From the NCBI GenBank assembly GCA_021442155.1, contig CM038232.1, positions 62,465,436 to 62,529,435 of the forward strand: DNA of 64,000 bases, given 5' to 3'. Under the pieces are notes generated by a model. It had not been told where the DNA came from. It ran no database searches and saw nothing but the letters and a program-made list of their open reading frames with translations. Shown here piece after piece: positions 34,401 through 47,590 of this stretch. The position numbers and the translations under genes are program-made. Within the stretch, counting starts at the first letter, position 1; each line of letters starts with the position of its first letter. Source of the DNA: Cymbidium sinense. Its lineage: Eukaryota > Streptophyta > Magnoliopsida > Asparagales > Orchidaceae.

Positions 34401-36634
34401 CAACCCTTTATAAATTAAATCCCCCACACTTAGCAAATCATAACTCTAAAGCCTAGTTAGGACATGCCACATAAGCCTTAACACATACACATTAGATTAA
34501 TTCACCATTTCTAACTTTATGTTAGGACGGTGCATAATTTGGTGTATATTTGGTTTTATGATGTATTATTTTAGACTGGATGTTATGGTGTATATGCGTA
34601 GTCTAGATGTTAGACTGATATTAGCCTAATCATGTTTTATGCTGGGGGTCATGCTTGAGGGGCTGATGTAATAAAAATATAAATACTTTTTGTTGTGTAG
34701 GTTGCTTAGCCTCTAAGCATAGCCCAAGTTAGGACAGGTGGGCTTGGTTACCCATATGTGGGGTACTAAATCCAAATTATTTATATAACTGCTTGGGTTG
34801 CATGGTGTGTTTAGCTAACCCTTATTTTACAGGTATAGCTAGATTTACTTTCCTTCTCTTTTAATGTAATTTTGCATTAGGATTAGGATAAGTGTTATGG
34901 GGGATTAGGATAAATATTGGTTATAAGACCAAGTCTTATACACCATGTGATTTCTTTGGAGCAAACAATATCCCAATGAAACAAAAAGAAAGAAATAAAT
35001 GGAGCAAATTGAAAGGAAGAAATGAAATATGAAGAGTGAAGAATGGAAGATGAAGAATGAAGACCCCCATTACACTTATCATTTTATAATTGTAATTATA
35101 TTTTTATTATACTGGGATTTATAAGGGTAGCTGCTACCACATTTTTTGGGTTGTCTTTGTGCTGACGTCGACCTTTTATTCTTTTATGATAACTTTATAG
35201 AATTGATTGATGTTTTGTTTAGCTTAGGCTTTAGAAATAACATGCCTTTTCATAATTTCTTTATGATTGGTGATTGTTGTGTGGCCTAAATGCAATTAGG
35301 CTCTTAGAATGAAAAATAAATTTTTTACCCCACTTACAACTCATAACTAAAATTTTAAAATAATTCATAACATCACATAAAAAAGCCTAGACATTAAATC
35401 AAGATAATAAAATATTTAACAACCTCTTAGCTAGATGATTGTATGTTGAACATCATGCATAACCATCTTGTTTCACTCTTACTAAGAGAGGGCTTCCATC
35501 TTTTCCAGATAAAATAGGCTTAACCTTTAAGAGCCTATGATGAAAGAACACCTCTTTCCCTCTTGATTTGGCCCATAATCAATTTCTCATGCAATTAGGC
35601 ATACAAAATCCATAGCCTCTGTTAAAATAAAGAGTCCCAAATTAATTAAAATGTTATAAAAATTTGCATTAGATTTAATTCATTATTCATACCTTTCATG
35701 CTCTAGTCTCTTAGAGAGTGGGTTCAAGGACTTAGTTTCTCTTCTAAATAAATAACAACCTAACCATCTTGCAAAGCATATGACTTGCCTACATGGATTT
35801 AAAGCATAGGAGGAGTTAGTTAGCTACCACGTTAGGCAGTAATAAGTCCAACAGTCAGGTGATTTACTCACTCTTATGGAGGTAACCCATATACCCACTT
35901 TTGGCTTAGATTTAGGTCATGTTTTGGCTCTCATCAAAGCTCCCTAGATTTAGGATCTGAGATTGTTGTTTTCCTTTGTAGGCTACAAGCATAAATCCTT
36001 GCCTCTTAAGTATTTCCACAATCTTGTATTATAAAATTATAAGTTCTAGATTTCTAAATAAAATTTCAACTCAAATAAATAAATCTCCTCAATTTCAAAT
36101 ACATAAAGCCCAACCATAGGATATATTGGAGTGCTCACTAGGTCTCCTAGTATCATAAGCACTCCCTACTCATCTCCTTTGATTTTGATAATAACTCTTC
36201 CCTTTTGATCTATCCCACTTGATTTTCTAAAATACAACCAATCCTTTGATAGTTCTATCTTTAAATTCTTTGGAGACAATAATCACTTACTTTAATGGAG
36301 AGTATTCTTAAGGGATTCACTTTTCTTAAGATGTAATTAACTATGGAGGCTTTCCTCCATAGGGAACTTAACGAAGTCGATTTTAAATAAATCTTACTTT
36401 ACTTTTCCATGTAAAGAAGGGAAAATTTCTCTGGTATATTCAAAGACCCATCATGCCTTAGGGGTCCTCATTAAGTGATTAGGTCTACTATAAGGTAGTG
36501 ACTTCTATCTCTCAAGATAGTATACTATTCCTTAATATTGTACCCGATCACCTCAATGAGTACATCCTCAGATCTGTGTGGTGTCCCCTCAGATATACAC
36601 AACACACGAATGCAATTTAAAAATAAACACCACA
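28423..36634 (+). mobile_element. LTR A: 3' LTR of element 1, complete
   Basis: The 8212 bases run from TGTTAACCTCAC to AATAAACACCACA (TG...CA). It is collinear with LTR B from about 30076 on. The order is: AT hairpin repeat (about 28950-29300, forward), TTGACC tract (29600-30430), GC-richer block (30650-31760), TTAATTAA-rich region, two ~241-bp units (33480-33880), TATA-like block (near 35119) and the terminal block with paired segments CTTCTATCTCTCAAGATAG. The open frames inside are short, differ between copies and look non-coding. It forms a giant inverted repeat with LTR C. Confidence 0.9.
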
Positions 36635-39354
36635 GTATATAGTCTGGACATCCCAGAAACACGAGGCTTTAAGTAGCCCCAAGGAGGTCATTTGATACCT
36701 CACTTCTTTGGTTAACAATGACACGTACTTATTTAATTTCATTCTTACATATTTTGGTATTAGAATTCAGATAGAGCTTTAATCTACATGTATGGATAAT
36801 TCAATCAAATAAAATATAAATTTTTAACATATGCATTCATCATCATTTAAGTGTGCCAACATATATTGTATGTATAAATATACTAAGGATTGAATCATAT
36901 GCATGCTATGAGTAATGGAAAGGAATGGTTCGTGTGATAGTAATTTAATCATCTTAATCTTAAGATGTCTTTCATATTAAATATAATTGTTTAAGTTCAC
37001 CTAAACTTAGGATTAATAAAAATATTTAATAAGTCATTAACTAAAGAAAACTAAATCATAAAAATATGCTTTAGAAAATGGCTTAAGATAGGGATGAAGG
37101 AGGGTAATTCTCTTTCTTCTCTTTATAACACTTAGATGTTAAGTGTAAATCAAATGAAACCAAATAAAACATAAATTAAAATTCACAAATTGACTAAACA
37201 ACTTGAAGTGGAACCAACCTTTATTACTAAATTAAATTCTTTCACACTTTAAAAACCATAACTCTAATGCCTAGTAGGATATACCACACAAAGCCTTAGC
37301 ACACACACATAATAATTAAGCTGCCACTTTTAGCACCTAAGTTAGGACGGTGTATGTTATGATGTATGTTTTATTTTATGATGTAATATTTTAGACTAGA
37401 TGTTAGGGTGTATGCCTCGTAGACTAGAAGTTAGGTTTCTCTTAGCTTAATCATATTTTTTGTAGAAGGTTATGCTAAGGGGGTTGCTTAAAAATAAATA
37501 TAAGTGCTCTTTTGATAGGTTTCTTAAACCCCTAAGCATAATCTAAGTTCGGACAGGTGGGCTTGGTTTACCCATGTGCAGGGTGCTAAGTCCAAATTAT
37601 AAAAATAACTACTTGGGATTGTATGTATGTTTAGCAAACCTCTGTTTTACAGGTGTTGTTAGATTTACTTTTCCATATAAATGTAATTTTGGTAATAAGA
37701 ATTAAGATTAGTGCTTGGGGGATCAAGATGAGTAGTGGCTAGAAGGCTTAGTCTTGGGGTGCCCTGTGATGTCTTTAGAGTGGATTAAATTAAGAAAGTG
37801 AAGGAAGGAGATAGAAGATTAAAGAAGTGAAGACCCCCATAATATATATTCATTTCTAATTATAATTATTATTTTATATTCTGGGTTATATAAGTGTAGA
37901 ACTCGGCTGCCCATCTTTTCTCTTTTCGGGGTGTACGATGGTACCCCACCGCACTAGCCTTTTATTCTTTTGCAGTAGTCTATAAAATTGATTAATGTTA
38001 TGTTTAAATTATGCACTAGGGTTGCATGATTTTTATAGTTCTTTTTTGTTTGATGCTTTAATGTGTGGCCTGGATGCGGTAGGCTCTTAGGATAAAATTA
38101 ATTTTTTTACCCATCCAACAACTCATAACCAAGTTTTAAAGTAATTCATAACCTCACCATAAAGCTTGGCATTTTAATAAGATAATTAAAAGATTTAGCA
38201 ACCCCTTAGCTATATAGTTGTATGTCTCACATCATGCATACATATTCCATCTTCCTTGAATATGGGGGATCTCCATCCTTGCACGATAGGGGAATGCTTG
38301 ACCTATAAGGGCATCCCTTATAGTGGAGAACACCATCTTCTCATTGATTTAGCTAATAATTAATTTCATCATGCATTTTGGCAATAAAAATTGCAAGCCT
38401 TTGTGCAAAATATTATGTCAAAATAAAAAATTTTAAAAAAGATTTTGCATTTGAAGATTAAGTCATATGCTTATACCACTTATGCTCTAGTCTCTCAAGG
38501 AGTGGGTTTAGGACTTCAAACTCTTTCCAAATTAAACAGCAAGCCTAACTATCTTGCAAATTCATAAGACTAGACCACATAGATTTAAAATGTAGGAAGT
38601 GTTAGCTGATGGCCACTCCTGGCGGTTATAAGTCTTGAAGTCGGACAGTTTATTCTCTTTTGTGGAGGTAAACCATTATATCCATCTTTCGCTTAGATTT
38701 AGGTCATGCTGTTACCTTGCACTAAAGCTTCTTAGATTTAGGATATGAGATTATTGTTTCTTTCAGGCTATAAGTATAAATCCTCACCTCTTAGGTATTT
38801 TCATAATCTTGTATTGGTGGATTATAGGCCCTATCAATCTAATAAAATTCCAACTCAGATAAATAAATCTCTTTACTTTCAAACATATAAAGCCCTACTG
38901 TAGGATAGATTAGAATGCTTACTATGTCTCCTAGTATTATGAGCATTTTCTACTTTCTCCTTTTGGGTTCCAAAAATAAGTCTTCTCCTTAAACAATCCC
39001 ACTTGATTTTCTAAAATAGCCAATTTATTGATAGTCTAGCTTTGAAATCTTTGGAGATAATAATTGTCTACTTTAATCAAGAGTATTCTTAAGGAATCCA
39101 TATTCCTTAGGATGTAATTAACTATGGAGGCTTGCCTCCTTAGGAAACTTAAGAACTCAGCTTACAATAAACCCTACTTTACTTTTTCATGTAAAGTAGG
39201 GGAAAGATCTCTGGTATGTACGAAGACTCATCATGCCTTAGGAGTCCTTATTAGGTGATTAGATCCATTATAAGGTGATGTTTCTATCTCTTAAGATAGT
39301 ACGTCATACCTTATGTCGTGGTGTCCATGATGCATTCAAAAAATAAACACCACA
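36635..39354 (+). mobile_element. LTR E: right part of an older LTR, split by element 1
   Basis: It starts abruptly at GTATATAGTCTGGACATCCC, inside the ~241-bp unit (equivalent to about 3440 in LTR B), and runs to AATAAACACCACA. It contains the TATA-like block as TATATAAG near 37887. It is more diverged from A-D than they are from each other and is closest to LTR F: both have AAGGAGGTCATTTGAT where A-D have AAGTAGGTCTTGTACC. The simplest reading is that element 1 inserted here and the left part of E lies beyond the left edge of the window. The 5 bases GTATA at 36635-36639 would be the target duplication. Confidence 0.75.
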
Positions 39355-42300
39355 CCAGGCCACACATTCGGTCATCAATCATTAAAAAACTATGAAAATT
39401 ATGCTATTCTAGTGCACAAACAAAACACAACAACAATCATTTTTATAGACTACCGTCAAAGAATAAGAGGTTGATGCGGCCGGGTGCCGTCGTACACCCT
39501 GGAAAGAGAATAGATTGGGTAGCCGAGCTCTACCCTTACACAACCCAAAATTATAAAAAATTAATTACAATTCAGAATTGAATACATGTTATGGGATCTT
39601 CATTCTTCATTGCTTCTTTCTTTTGATTTGATTTGAATACTTCAAGGCATCATATGGCAACCAAGGACTAAGCCTTCTAACCACTACTTCTTTTAAACCC
39701 CATAGCATTAATCCTAATTCCTATTACAAAATTACATTTTATGGAGAAAATAAATCTAACTACACCTGTAAAATAGATGTTAGCCAAACACACATACGAT
39801 TCCAAGCAGTTATATTTCATAATTTGGACTTAGCACCCTGCACATGGGTAACCAAGTCCACCTGTCCTAACTTAGATTATGCTTAGGGGCATAAGTAACT
39901 TGCAAACAGAATATTTATATTTATTTTTGAGCGACACCTTAAGCATAATTTTCTACAAAAAATAATAATAGGCTAGCAATGGCCTAACATTCAGTTTATG
40001 ATCCACATTCCTAACATCTAGTCTAAAATATTACATCATAAAATAAAACACATAATCATTACATACAACATCCTAACCTAAAGCTAGAAGTTGTGACTTA
40101 ACATTCTAAAGTGTGTGCTTATGCGTCATGTGGTGTGTCTTTGCTAAGCATTTGAATTATAATTTTCTAAGTTTCAAAATTGTTTAAGTTAACATAATGG
40201 ATGGTTTCATTTCAAGTTGTTTAGAGACTTGTAAATTTCAATTTGTAATTTGTTTTGTTTCATTTGGTTTACATTTAGCCTCTAAGTGTTATAAAGAGAA
40301 GAAAAAGGCTTAACCTCCTTCATCCCTATCCTAATTTGTTTCTTAAAGACACATTTTAATGATTTAGTTTCTTTTGGTGAATGATTTATTAAATGTTTTA
40401 TTAGTCCTAAGTTTAGGTTAACCTTAAAGAATCCTACTCAACATGAAAAGCATCTTAAGATTAGTGTGATTGAATTACCATCACATAGAATATGTTGGAC
40501 CATTCCTTTTCATTACCCATAACACACATATGATTTAATACTTAGTGTACCTATACATATAACATAGTTTGGCACACTTGAATGATCATGGATGCATATA
40601 TTTGGAAATTGTATCTTGATTGAATTATTTATGCATGTAAATTAAAGCTCTATCCAAATTCTATTATAAATATGCATAGGAATGAAATTAAATAAGTACA
40701 TGCTGTTGTTAAACTAAGAAAGTAAGGTAATCAAATGACCTCCTTGGGTATACTTAAAGCCTTGTATTCCTGGGATGTCTAGACTATATACTTATCATCA
40801 TTCAAACATATGTAAATCCATATATGAATATAAGAAAGAAAGCATTACATTTACATGCAATACCTTTGATATACTTAAATGATTATGGTTGCATGCATTT
40901 TAATAGAAAAAGGAGATTTTTATTCCCTAACTAAATACACATACACATGTATGAAAGATTTAAGCAAGAACATGCCATTGTTAAACCAGGAAAATTAGGT
41001 AATCAAATGACCTCCTTGGGGCTACTTAAAGCCTCATATTCCTGGGATTTCCATACTATATACTCGATATCTTAAATACATATGAATGTATATATGATTA
41101 GGAGAATGAAAATCATGCGAAAGATTGTATTTTATTTGATTGAATTATTTATGCATGTGAATTAAAACTTCATCCAAATTCTAATACAAATATACATAGA
41201 AACGAAATTAAATAAGTATGTGCCATTCTTAGACCAGGGAAGTGAGGCAATCAAATGACCTCCTTGGGGTTACTTAAAGCCTCGTATTCCCGAGATGTCC
41301 AAACTATATACTTATTATCATTCGAACATATGCAAATCTATATAGGAACTTAGGAAAGAAAGCCAGAATTCAACATGCTTAAGCTATAAACACATGCAAA
41401 TCCTATGCATATTTAAAACTACTATCACTCCAACTATTATTATCAATTTATAGCATTTTGAAAAATAAATTTAGATTTATTAGTGATAATAGCCACACAT
41501 ATAATGAAATTAAGCAAACACATACAATTTTACATAAGTAAAATCCATTTGATTTTGAAAATGTGAATGCATGAAGTCACATGACATACAATATTTAAAG
41601 TGATTGAAAAGGAATATCCAAACATAATCATATGATTCATTCAACTATACTAATTCCTAAGGACAATCACATTAAATAAAACCATCTAAAAAAACCAAAA
41701 CTTTGTATTAATTTTAATTTTGGATTTCAATTAGACTTAAAGAAGAGAGATCATTTGCTATTTTCATCCCATTCTCATGTTGGTGATTTCAATTTGTTTA
41801 AGGGAAGATAATTAAATGACTTTTATAGTTTAATTAAGTTGAATCTTTAAACAATCCATTCAATTACCCTTTCTTATGCTTCTTTAATTTGATTAACCAT
41901 TTAACCATGAGCCACAAATGCTATGAACATGAGAAAAAATAAAATTGCAATTCTCCTAAAGGACCTAATGCAATTAGCTCATGATCAGAGATTAATTAAG
42001 TTAAAGAATCTAATTAAGTACTCTTATAATTTTTTCACACTTATGGGCTAATCTTAACTTCCTTAAGGGTATTTATGTTATTGAAGACATAAAGAGGAAC
42101 CCTTAATTTAATTGTTGATTATTTGAAGTGATTAGAATTTAATTTTGATTTGATTTGGCCACTAATTAATAAATTAATTCCTTAATCAAGTTATGTTTTA
42201 ATTAACTCTCTTTAATGAAATGAACTTGGAAAAGTAAGTAGGAAAGAGGTCCTACTCACTCTTCCTCATCATCTCATTGTTAATCAATGATTAAAATAGT

Positions 42301-45300
42301 TAAATTAACTAATCTTTACTATTTAGAACTTTAATTAATCATTAAATTAATTAAGAGAGTAATTAATGTTTGAATTTCAAATTTCCCTAATTACATAGCC
42401 AATAAATCCTAAGAAAATCATGGGAGGCAGAGGTCATCCTATTAAATCAACATGTCAAGTTTGAGATTAATTGCCCAAGTAATTAAGAGTTAATTAAGCT
42501 AATTAATAAAATATTCAAACCTTAATTAAGCCTTAATCACTTTTCAAAATTCAAATGAAATTATTTTTATTAAACTCTCCCCTATTTAACCTTTTCAAAA
42601 TGTATTTTTTGTATTTTGTAGATTTTTTTACAATTAGTTATGATTTTAGGAAGTTTCAGCCAATTAATCACATTTTTAAGCTTAATTAATCCCTAATCCC
42701 GTCAGTGCCATGCAGACGGTTGATGTGGCAACACTTTTCACATGGCACCGTGAGATTGGCCACTTAAATTGTTCGACTCGACGCTAACATGGCGATGGTA
42801 GACGCGCTTTCATCCCCGCCATGCTATCTAAGATCGGACGGTGGGGATGAATCCCATGGTTCCTATAAGATTAAATTAATTGAAACTAGTGGATTAAATC
42901 ATGGACATCTATTCCAATCACGCAGAATGGATGGTGGATTATCCTTCATTCCCTGAGTGACGAAAGACGGACACTGTCCGCCCTCCCCTGCTCGATCTGA
43001 GCTCGATAGAGCTCATGGAGGCTCAAGATTGATCCCAAAATGTTCACGGAAGGGATCTAAAGGGATCCTATGGTGGGATTTACATGCAATCACACTTCTC
43101 TTCATAAAGGCTCTGAAAAACTTGAGAAAATGTCAGCTTGCTAGAATTTACCTTGCCAAAGCTCAGGACCGGCGGCTAACCGACCAAGGTAGCTTCGTCT
43201 TGAAGAGACGAAGCCCTGCTGAGAAGCTCTCACCTTGCCTACTCGTTGGTGGCTCTATGGATCAAATGCTGCTAGAATCATCATCAGAGTTAGGCTTGGA
43301 GTGATCTCTAGTGTTTGAATTGATCGGGAATCGATTCGTTTCTTGTCGTTGAGCTTGGTGAAGGTGTGGGTAAGGTTAATTTGAAAACGGTGGAGTTTGG
43401 AGGAGGTTGGACGAATATTGGCTCTATCCTATTTCAGGCTTGGTGTTTTTGATGATGGGGAGGCTCAGGAAGCTCGGGAATGCACTTGGGGAGGTCATCT
43501 CGAGTTGCTCGAGCTCTGAGGATGTGTCTTATGTGGTTTTGAAATGGAATGAGGAGGAGTATACCCCTCCTCTCTCAAATCAGATGGCTCAGATTTCCTC
43601 TACATTTGGAAGACGTTCGGCCAGTGCAGGCGGCTGAAGACGCTAGTGAGAAGATGAGGTGGCTCAGATTAAGTGAGTGAGGGTTTGAGGTTGGTTGCCA
43701 CGGCTTGTCCTTATCTCCCTTGGTGAGCCAATGAGGGGAGGTGGGTTAACTCACCTCCCTTGACCTATGGCTGACCCAACTAGCCTTGGGTCAGGTTAGC
43801 CATAGGGTCAAGGGTCCAAACTAAGCTTTGGGTGGTTGCCAAATGCAAAGGAGGGGATTTGATCACCCAAAAATGGATTTTATCTCATGTGGAGGGCTTT
43901 ACCCAATGGGTAATAGGTCAATTAGGGTTGGACTTAGGTTGGATTTGATTTGGGCTGACCCATGGTGACCCAAGGATGAGTCATGCCAAGTTTGAATGGG
44001 TTTGGAGTTGATTTGGTTGGGTTTGGCTCAACTTGACCCATGTAGGTCAAATTATGCTAGGTTGGGTCGAGTTGACCAATTGGTCAAATTGGGTCAAACC
44101 ATGGATTGAGTCAAGTTTAAATGATGATTTGTGATGTTTAAGAGAAATTTTTTTTGTTTGGTTTGCATTAGATTTGAATTTGACTTATATAGTTCATATG
44201 GGTCAAATGGGCTAAGTTGACCAATTTGGTCAAATTGGCCAAATTAGCTTGGGTTAGGTATTGGTTTAGGTTCAATTGATCATTTAAAAATGATTGTAGG
44301 CTTTGATTTCAATTAATTTGGATTTAAGAATAATTAGACCAATTTGACCCTTTAGGTCAATTTGGGCTAAATGGGTCAATTGGGTTGACTTAGTCAAATT
44401 GGGTCCAACCAAGGGTTTGCTCATGTTCAGTAATCAATTTGTAATGGGTTTGAGTCATTGGTTGCAATCAATTTAGATTAGAATTTTATTTGCCCTAATT
44501 TGGCCTTTTAGGTCAAATTGGGTCAATTGGACTTGGTTTGGCTCAATTGATGGCCAAGTCATGTTCAAGGATCAATTTGAAGTTGGTTAGAATCATTGGT
44601 TTCAATTAATTTGAATTTGGATGAGATTTGGTTCATGTGGCTCATATAGTTTAAATGGGTCAACATGATCAAGTGACCAAATTGATTTGGTTTGACCCAA
44701 TTGCTTGCAATTGATCAAACAAGGGTGATCAATGATCATTGTAGGAGCTATTGAGTGGGTTGGTTCAATCCAATTTGGGTTCGATTAGAGTTTGGTTCAA
44801 ATATGTCCTTTAGGTTACTTTGAGTTAAGTGAACCTAATGGGTCAATTGGCTTGATTGGATTGAATTGATGGCAATTAGGTTATCCAAGATGATCAACAA
44901 TCATCATGGAAAGGGTTTGAGGGGTTTATCCAATCCAATTTGGGTTGGATTGGAGTTTGATTCAATTTGATCAAATTAGTCACTTTAGGTTAAGTGGACC
45001 AATTAGGCTAATTGAATTTGATTAGGCTTGATCTGGGTTGAATTAAGTTTGATGATTGATTTGGGATTGATTGATGACTTTGATTGCAATTGATTTGGGT
45101 TTAATTAGATTTTATCTCATTTGGACATTTTGGGTTCAAATAGGCTAGCTTGGGTTGGTTGAATTGATTTTGATCAATGGGCTTGATTGTAGCTTTTGGA
45201 AGAGTTTGAGATGGTGATTTGAATGGTTTGAGAAAATCAATTGAGTTTAGTTTGATTGAGGGAGGTTTGGGGCCAAATCCATAGGATTGAATCATATTAT

Positions 45301-45634
45301 TAAGATGGGTTTGATTTTGGCTTCGAGTTTGGATATGAGATTGGATTCAATTAGTATTGGTTTGATTTGAGGTTTGGTTTTGCATTGATTTGAAGTTGGT
45401 TTTGGACCTAAGGTTAGGCATAAGTCATCGGTTAGGCCATAGGGTAGGCAGGTTTTTTTAACCCTAAGTCATAGCCTAATCCTATGGCGAATCCTCCTAA
45501 GTCCCTAGGTTTGGGTTAAGTGTTCACTTAGTCACTCGAAGTGTCTTATGACTAAGAAGAATCTAGTACTATATAGAAGACTCCTAGATCTAAGATGAGA
45601 ATTTTGACTCCTCACTCCAAAAGTGAGGTCAACA
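39355..45634 (-). mobile_element. LTR F: oldest LTR, reverse orientation, interrupted by E
   Basis: It begins mid-LTR at CCAGGCCACACATTC (equivalent to about 5215 in LTR B, reverse complement) and ends GTGAGGTCAACA, the standard LTR boundary. In plus-strand order it has the TATA-like block reversed (39470-39545), three copies of the ~241-bp unit (near 40775, 41043 and 41290), the TTAATTAA-rich part, a GC-richer block (42700-43760) and a long GGTCAA tract (43880-45150). The missing 1.3 kb of its terminal part should lie left of the window, since E appears to have inserted into it. The open frames at 42957-43304 and 43407-43637 fall in the GC-richer block and are not conserved as proteins in the other LTRs. 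Confidence 0.8.
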
Positions 45635-47200
45635 TATACGTGTACCTATTTCAAATATTAACAAACATGGAGCTCAATACTTAATTGAATACTTCCCAAA
45701 AGCTATGAAGATTAAGCATGAGTGAAAATTATTTGTTGAAACTAAAGGTGATGATTTTAAAATCTCAACAAAGGAGGTGTTAGACTAAGTTAATGGTTGT
45801 ATTAACTCCCCTAATGTCAATAAACTAATTGCAACAAATTAGAACTTTAAGTAAGTGCTAGAACTACATCTTTAAAGGTCACATAAGTCTTTAAGTATCA
45901 TCTACCTAGAAGCAAGAGTAGTGAAAAGTATGAAGGATGAAGAAGATCTTAAGAGATCATTAATATATTAGTACTTGATCAAAGTAAAGTGGCCATTAAT
46001 GTCTTAAAGGAGAGTTTATTTATGGTTTCTTGAAAGAGATTTGAGTGTGCATTATAAAGCTGAAAAAAATTATTGAAGGCTTTTTAGCAAAGCATAAAGT
46101 CTTTTTTATACATTTAAGATGATATAGGAAGTGAGATTATCGAGATGATCCTTGCTGATAGTGAAGAAATATACTAAGATCTTATGGATGCGATTACTAT
46201 CATTAATATTTTACAAGAAATAAAAATCTTATTTTATTTAGTCCATGGATGTTTGCTTCTTCTTTTAAATATATGTACAATTGATATTGTAACATGAATT
46301 TATTTAGGCCTTTTTTATACATGACTTTGACTAAGGTATTTATTCTTCTTAGGAGAATCTTGAATAATTCTCTTTTTTATTCTTTTTAAGAAGAATCTTG
46401 AATAATTCTTTTTAGAATTTTATCTTTTGGATATTATTAAGATAAAGTATCACTCCGAACATTAACTTGTGATTGAGAAAATAAAATATATATATATTAT
46501 CAATATTTTTTTTATTCAGATCATTAGTCAAAGTGTTAATGATATTAACTTATGATGGAGGTGGTCATATTAAATCCCCTAGAATTGATTGTACCTTGAC
46601 TGGGATAGAATGGGTGTCATGTGTCTTCCAAGATGAAGATAAAAATTGATTTTTCACTAGATCATTAATAATCTTTTGAGGACAAAATTATGACCTTATT
46701 AGGGAGTAAAAGTATAGCTTATGAACATATGCATGATATAAAATTCGCTAAAGTTTTAATTTTTTTAACATTTATAAAAAAATTTACAAATATGAGTTTT
46801 CTTAAATCATTTATAATATTTATGAGGATTCTCATTATTCTAAGTTTAAGATGACAATTTTTTTTTTAATTTTTAAGCTTAAATGTCCAAGGTTTAATCA
46901 TACCCACAATAACATGTCGATTATCTTAGAAGGATAAGAGCTTATTGCGTTGGAGTCCTTTTCAATCAGCTTTACCGCTTCTTAAGTCAAAGATTTTGCT
47001 CTGTGATTAAGTGATGTGCTATTATCCAAATGTAGGAACACTCTTATTTACATCACATATTTTTAGAAGAAGATTAACATATAGTATAGTTTGTTCTCTT
47101 TACTGCCAACATCAAAATACTAACTCTATAGCGCAAAACTCTAATATCAACAGAATAATGACTTTTTGTGCTAATGCATATTTAGACTATATGGTGTTTT
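45635..47200. other. AT-rich unassigned sequence, target of LTR F
   Basis: This is no LTR-family sequence. It is AT-rich with homopolymer runs (for example near 46850) and an AT dinucleotide run near 46485. The open frame at 47011-47226 has no recognisable domain and lies just beyond the integrase relic that reads on the other strand. It may be part of the same old gypsy element, but I see no motif that proves it. Confidence 0.4.
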
Positions 47201-47219
47201 TTAAAGTTCTTGATTTAGG

Positions 47220-47590
47220 GCTATAACCTTAAAAGATGTAAAAACATTTTACCCATTGTCCCCTCTAGAAGCTTTTTCAAATCATGTCTTATAATTTAAG
47301 AATTGTCAATTTGTGAGTTTAATATATCCATTTATTTGAACTAGTGTGGCAACCATATGTTTTAGTTGAAGCTAAAGATATTTATCGAAAAGATGCAAAT
47401 AATTTTCTAGCAAATTTATTCTTATTATTAGTAATATATAAAGAGCCACATAAGTAAATAATCTTCTTCAAAATGAATTGTTGGCATTACCTTAGTCATA
47501 TTTGCGACTAAGCTTCCATCCACTTGGTGAAGTAATCAATGACTAAAATAGTAATTTTTCTTTGTTTGATGGACATAAAAAAAAGTTCAC
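47220..47590 (-). pseudogene. INT: Integrase relic of a different Ty3/gypsy element
   Basis: Read on the minus strand from about 47580, the sequence gives KITILVIDYFTKWMEA, a match to the conserved integrase core V-D-Y-F-T-K-W-x-E-A. It continues with a region like FILKKII, then TSSNKWIY, a stop, THKLTILKL and RGQWV, in the places of the P-x-x-NG-x-x-E-x-x-N and W-V motifs. Several stops and the loss of NG and Glu show it is long dead. It differs from the element 1 and 2 integrases (YFSKWVEA and YFFKWAKA) and belongs to another gypsy lineage. Confidence 0.65.

Noticed and set aside
18412..36634. Interpretation as a giant terminal-inverted-repeat DNA transposon
   Set aside because: The left arm has its own ACTAC duplication and splits a retrotransposon 3' UTR, so the two arms are separate LTRs in opposite orientation.
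42957..43637. Two plus-strand frames (115 and 76 residues) in LTR F
   Set aside because: Same GC-richer LTR block, antisense to the LTR, without conserved counterparts or known domains.
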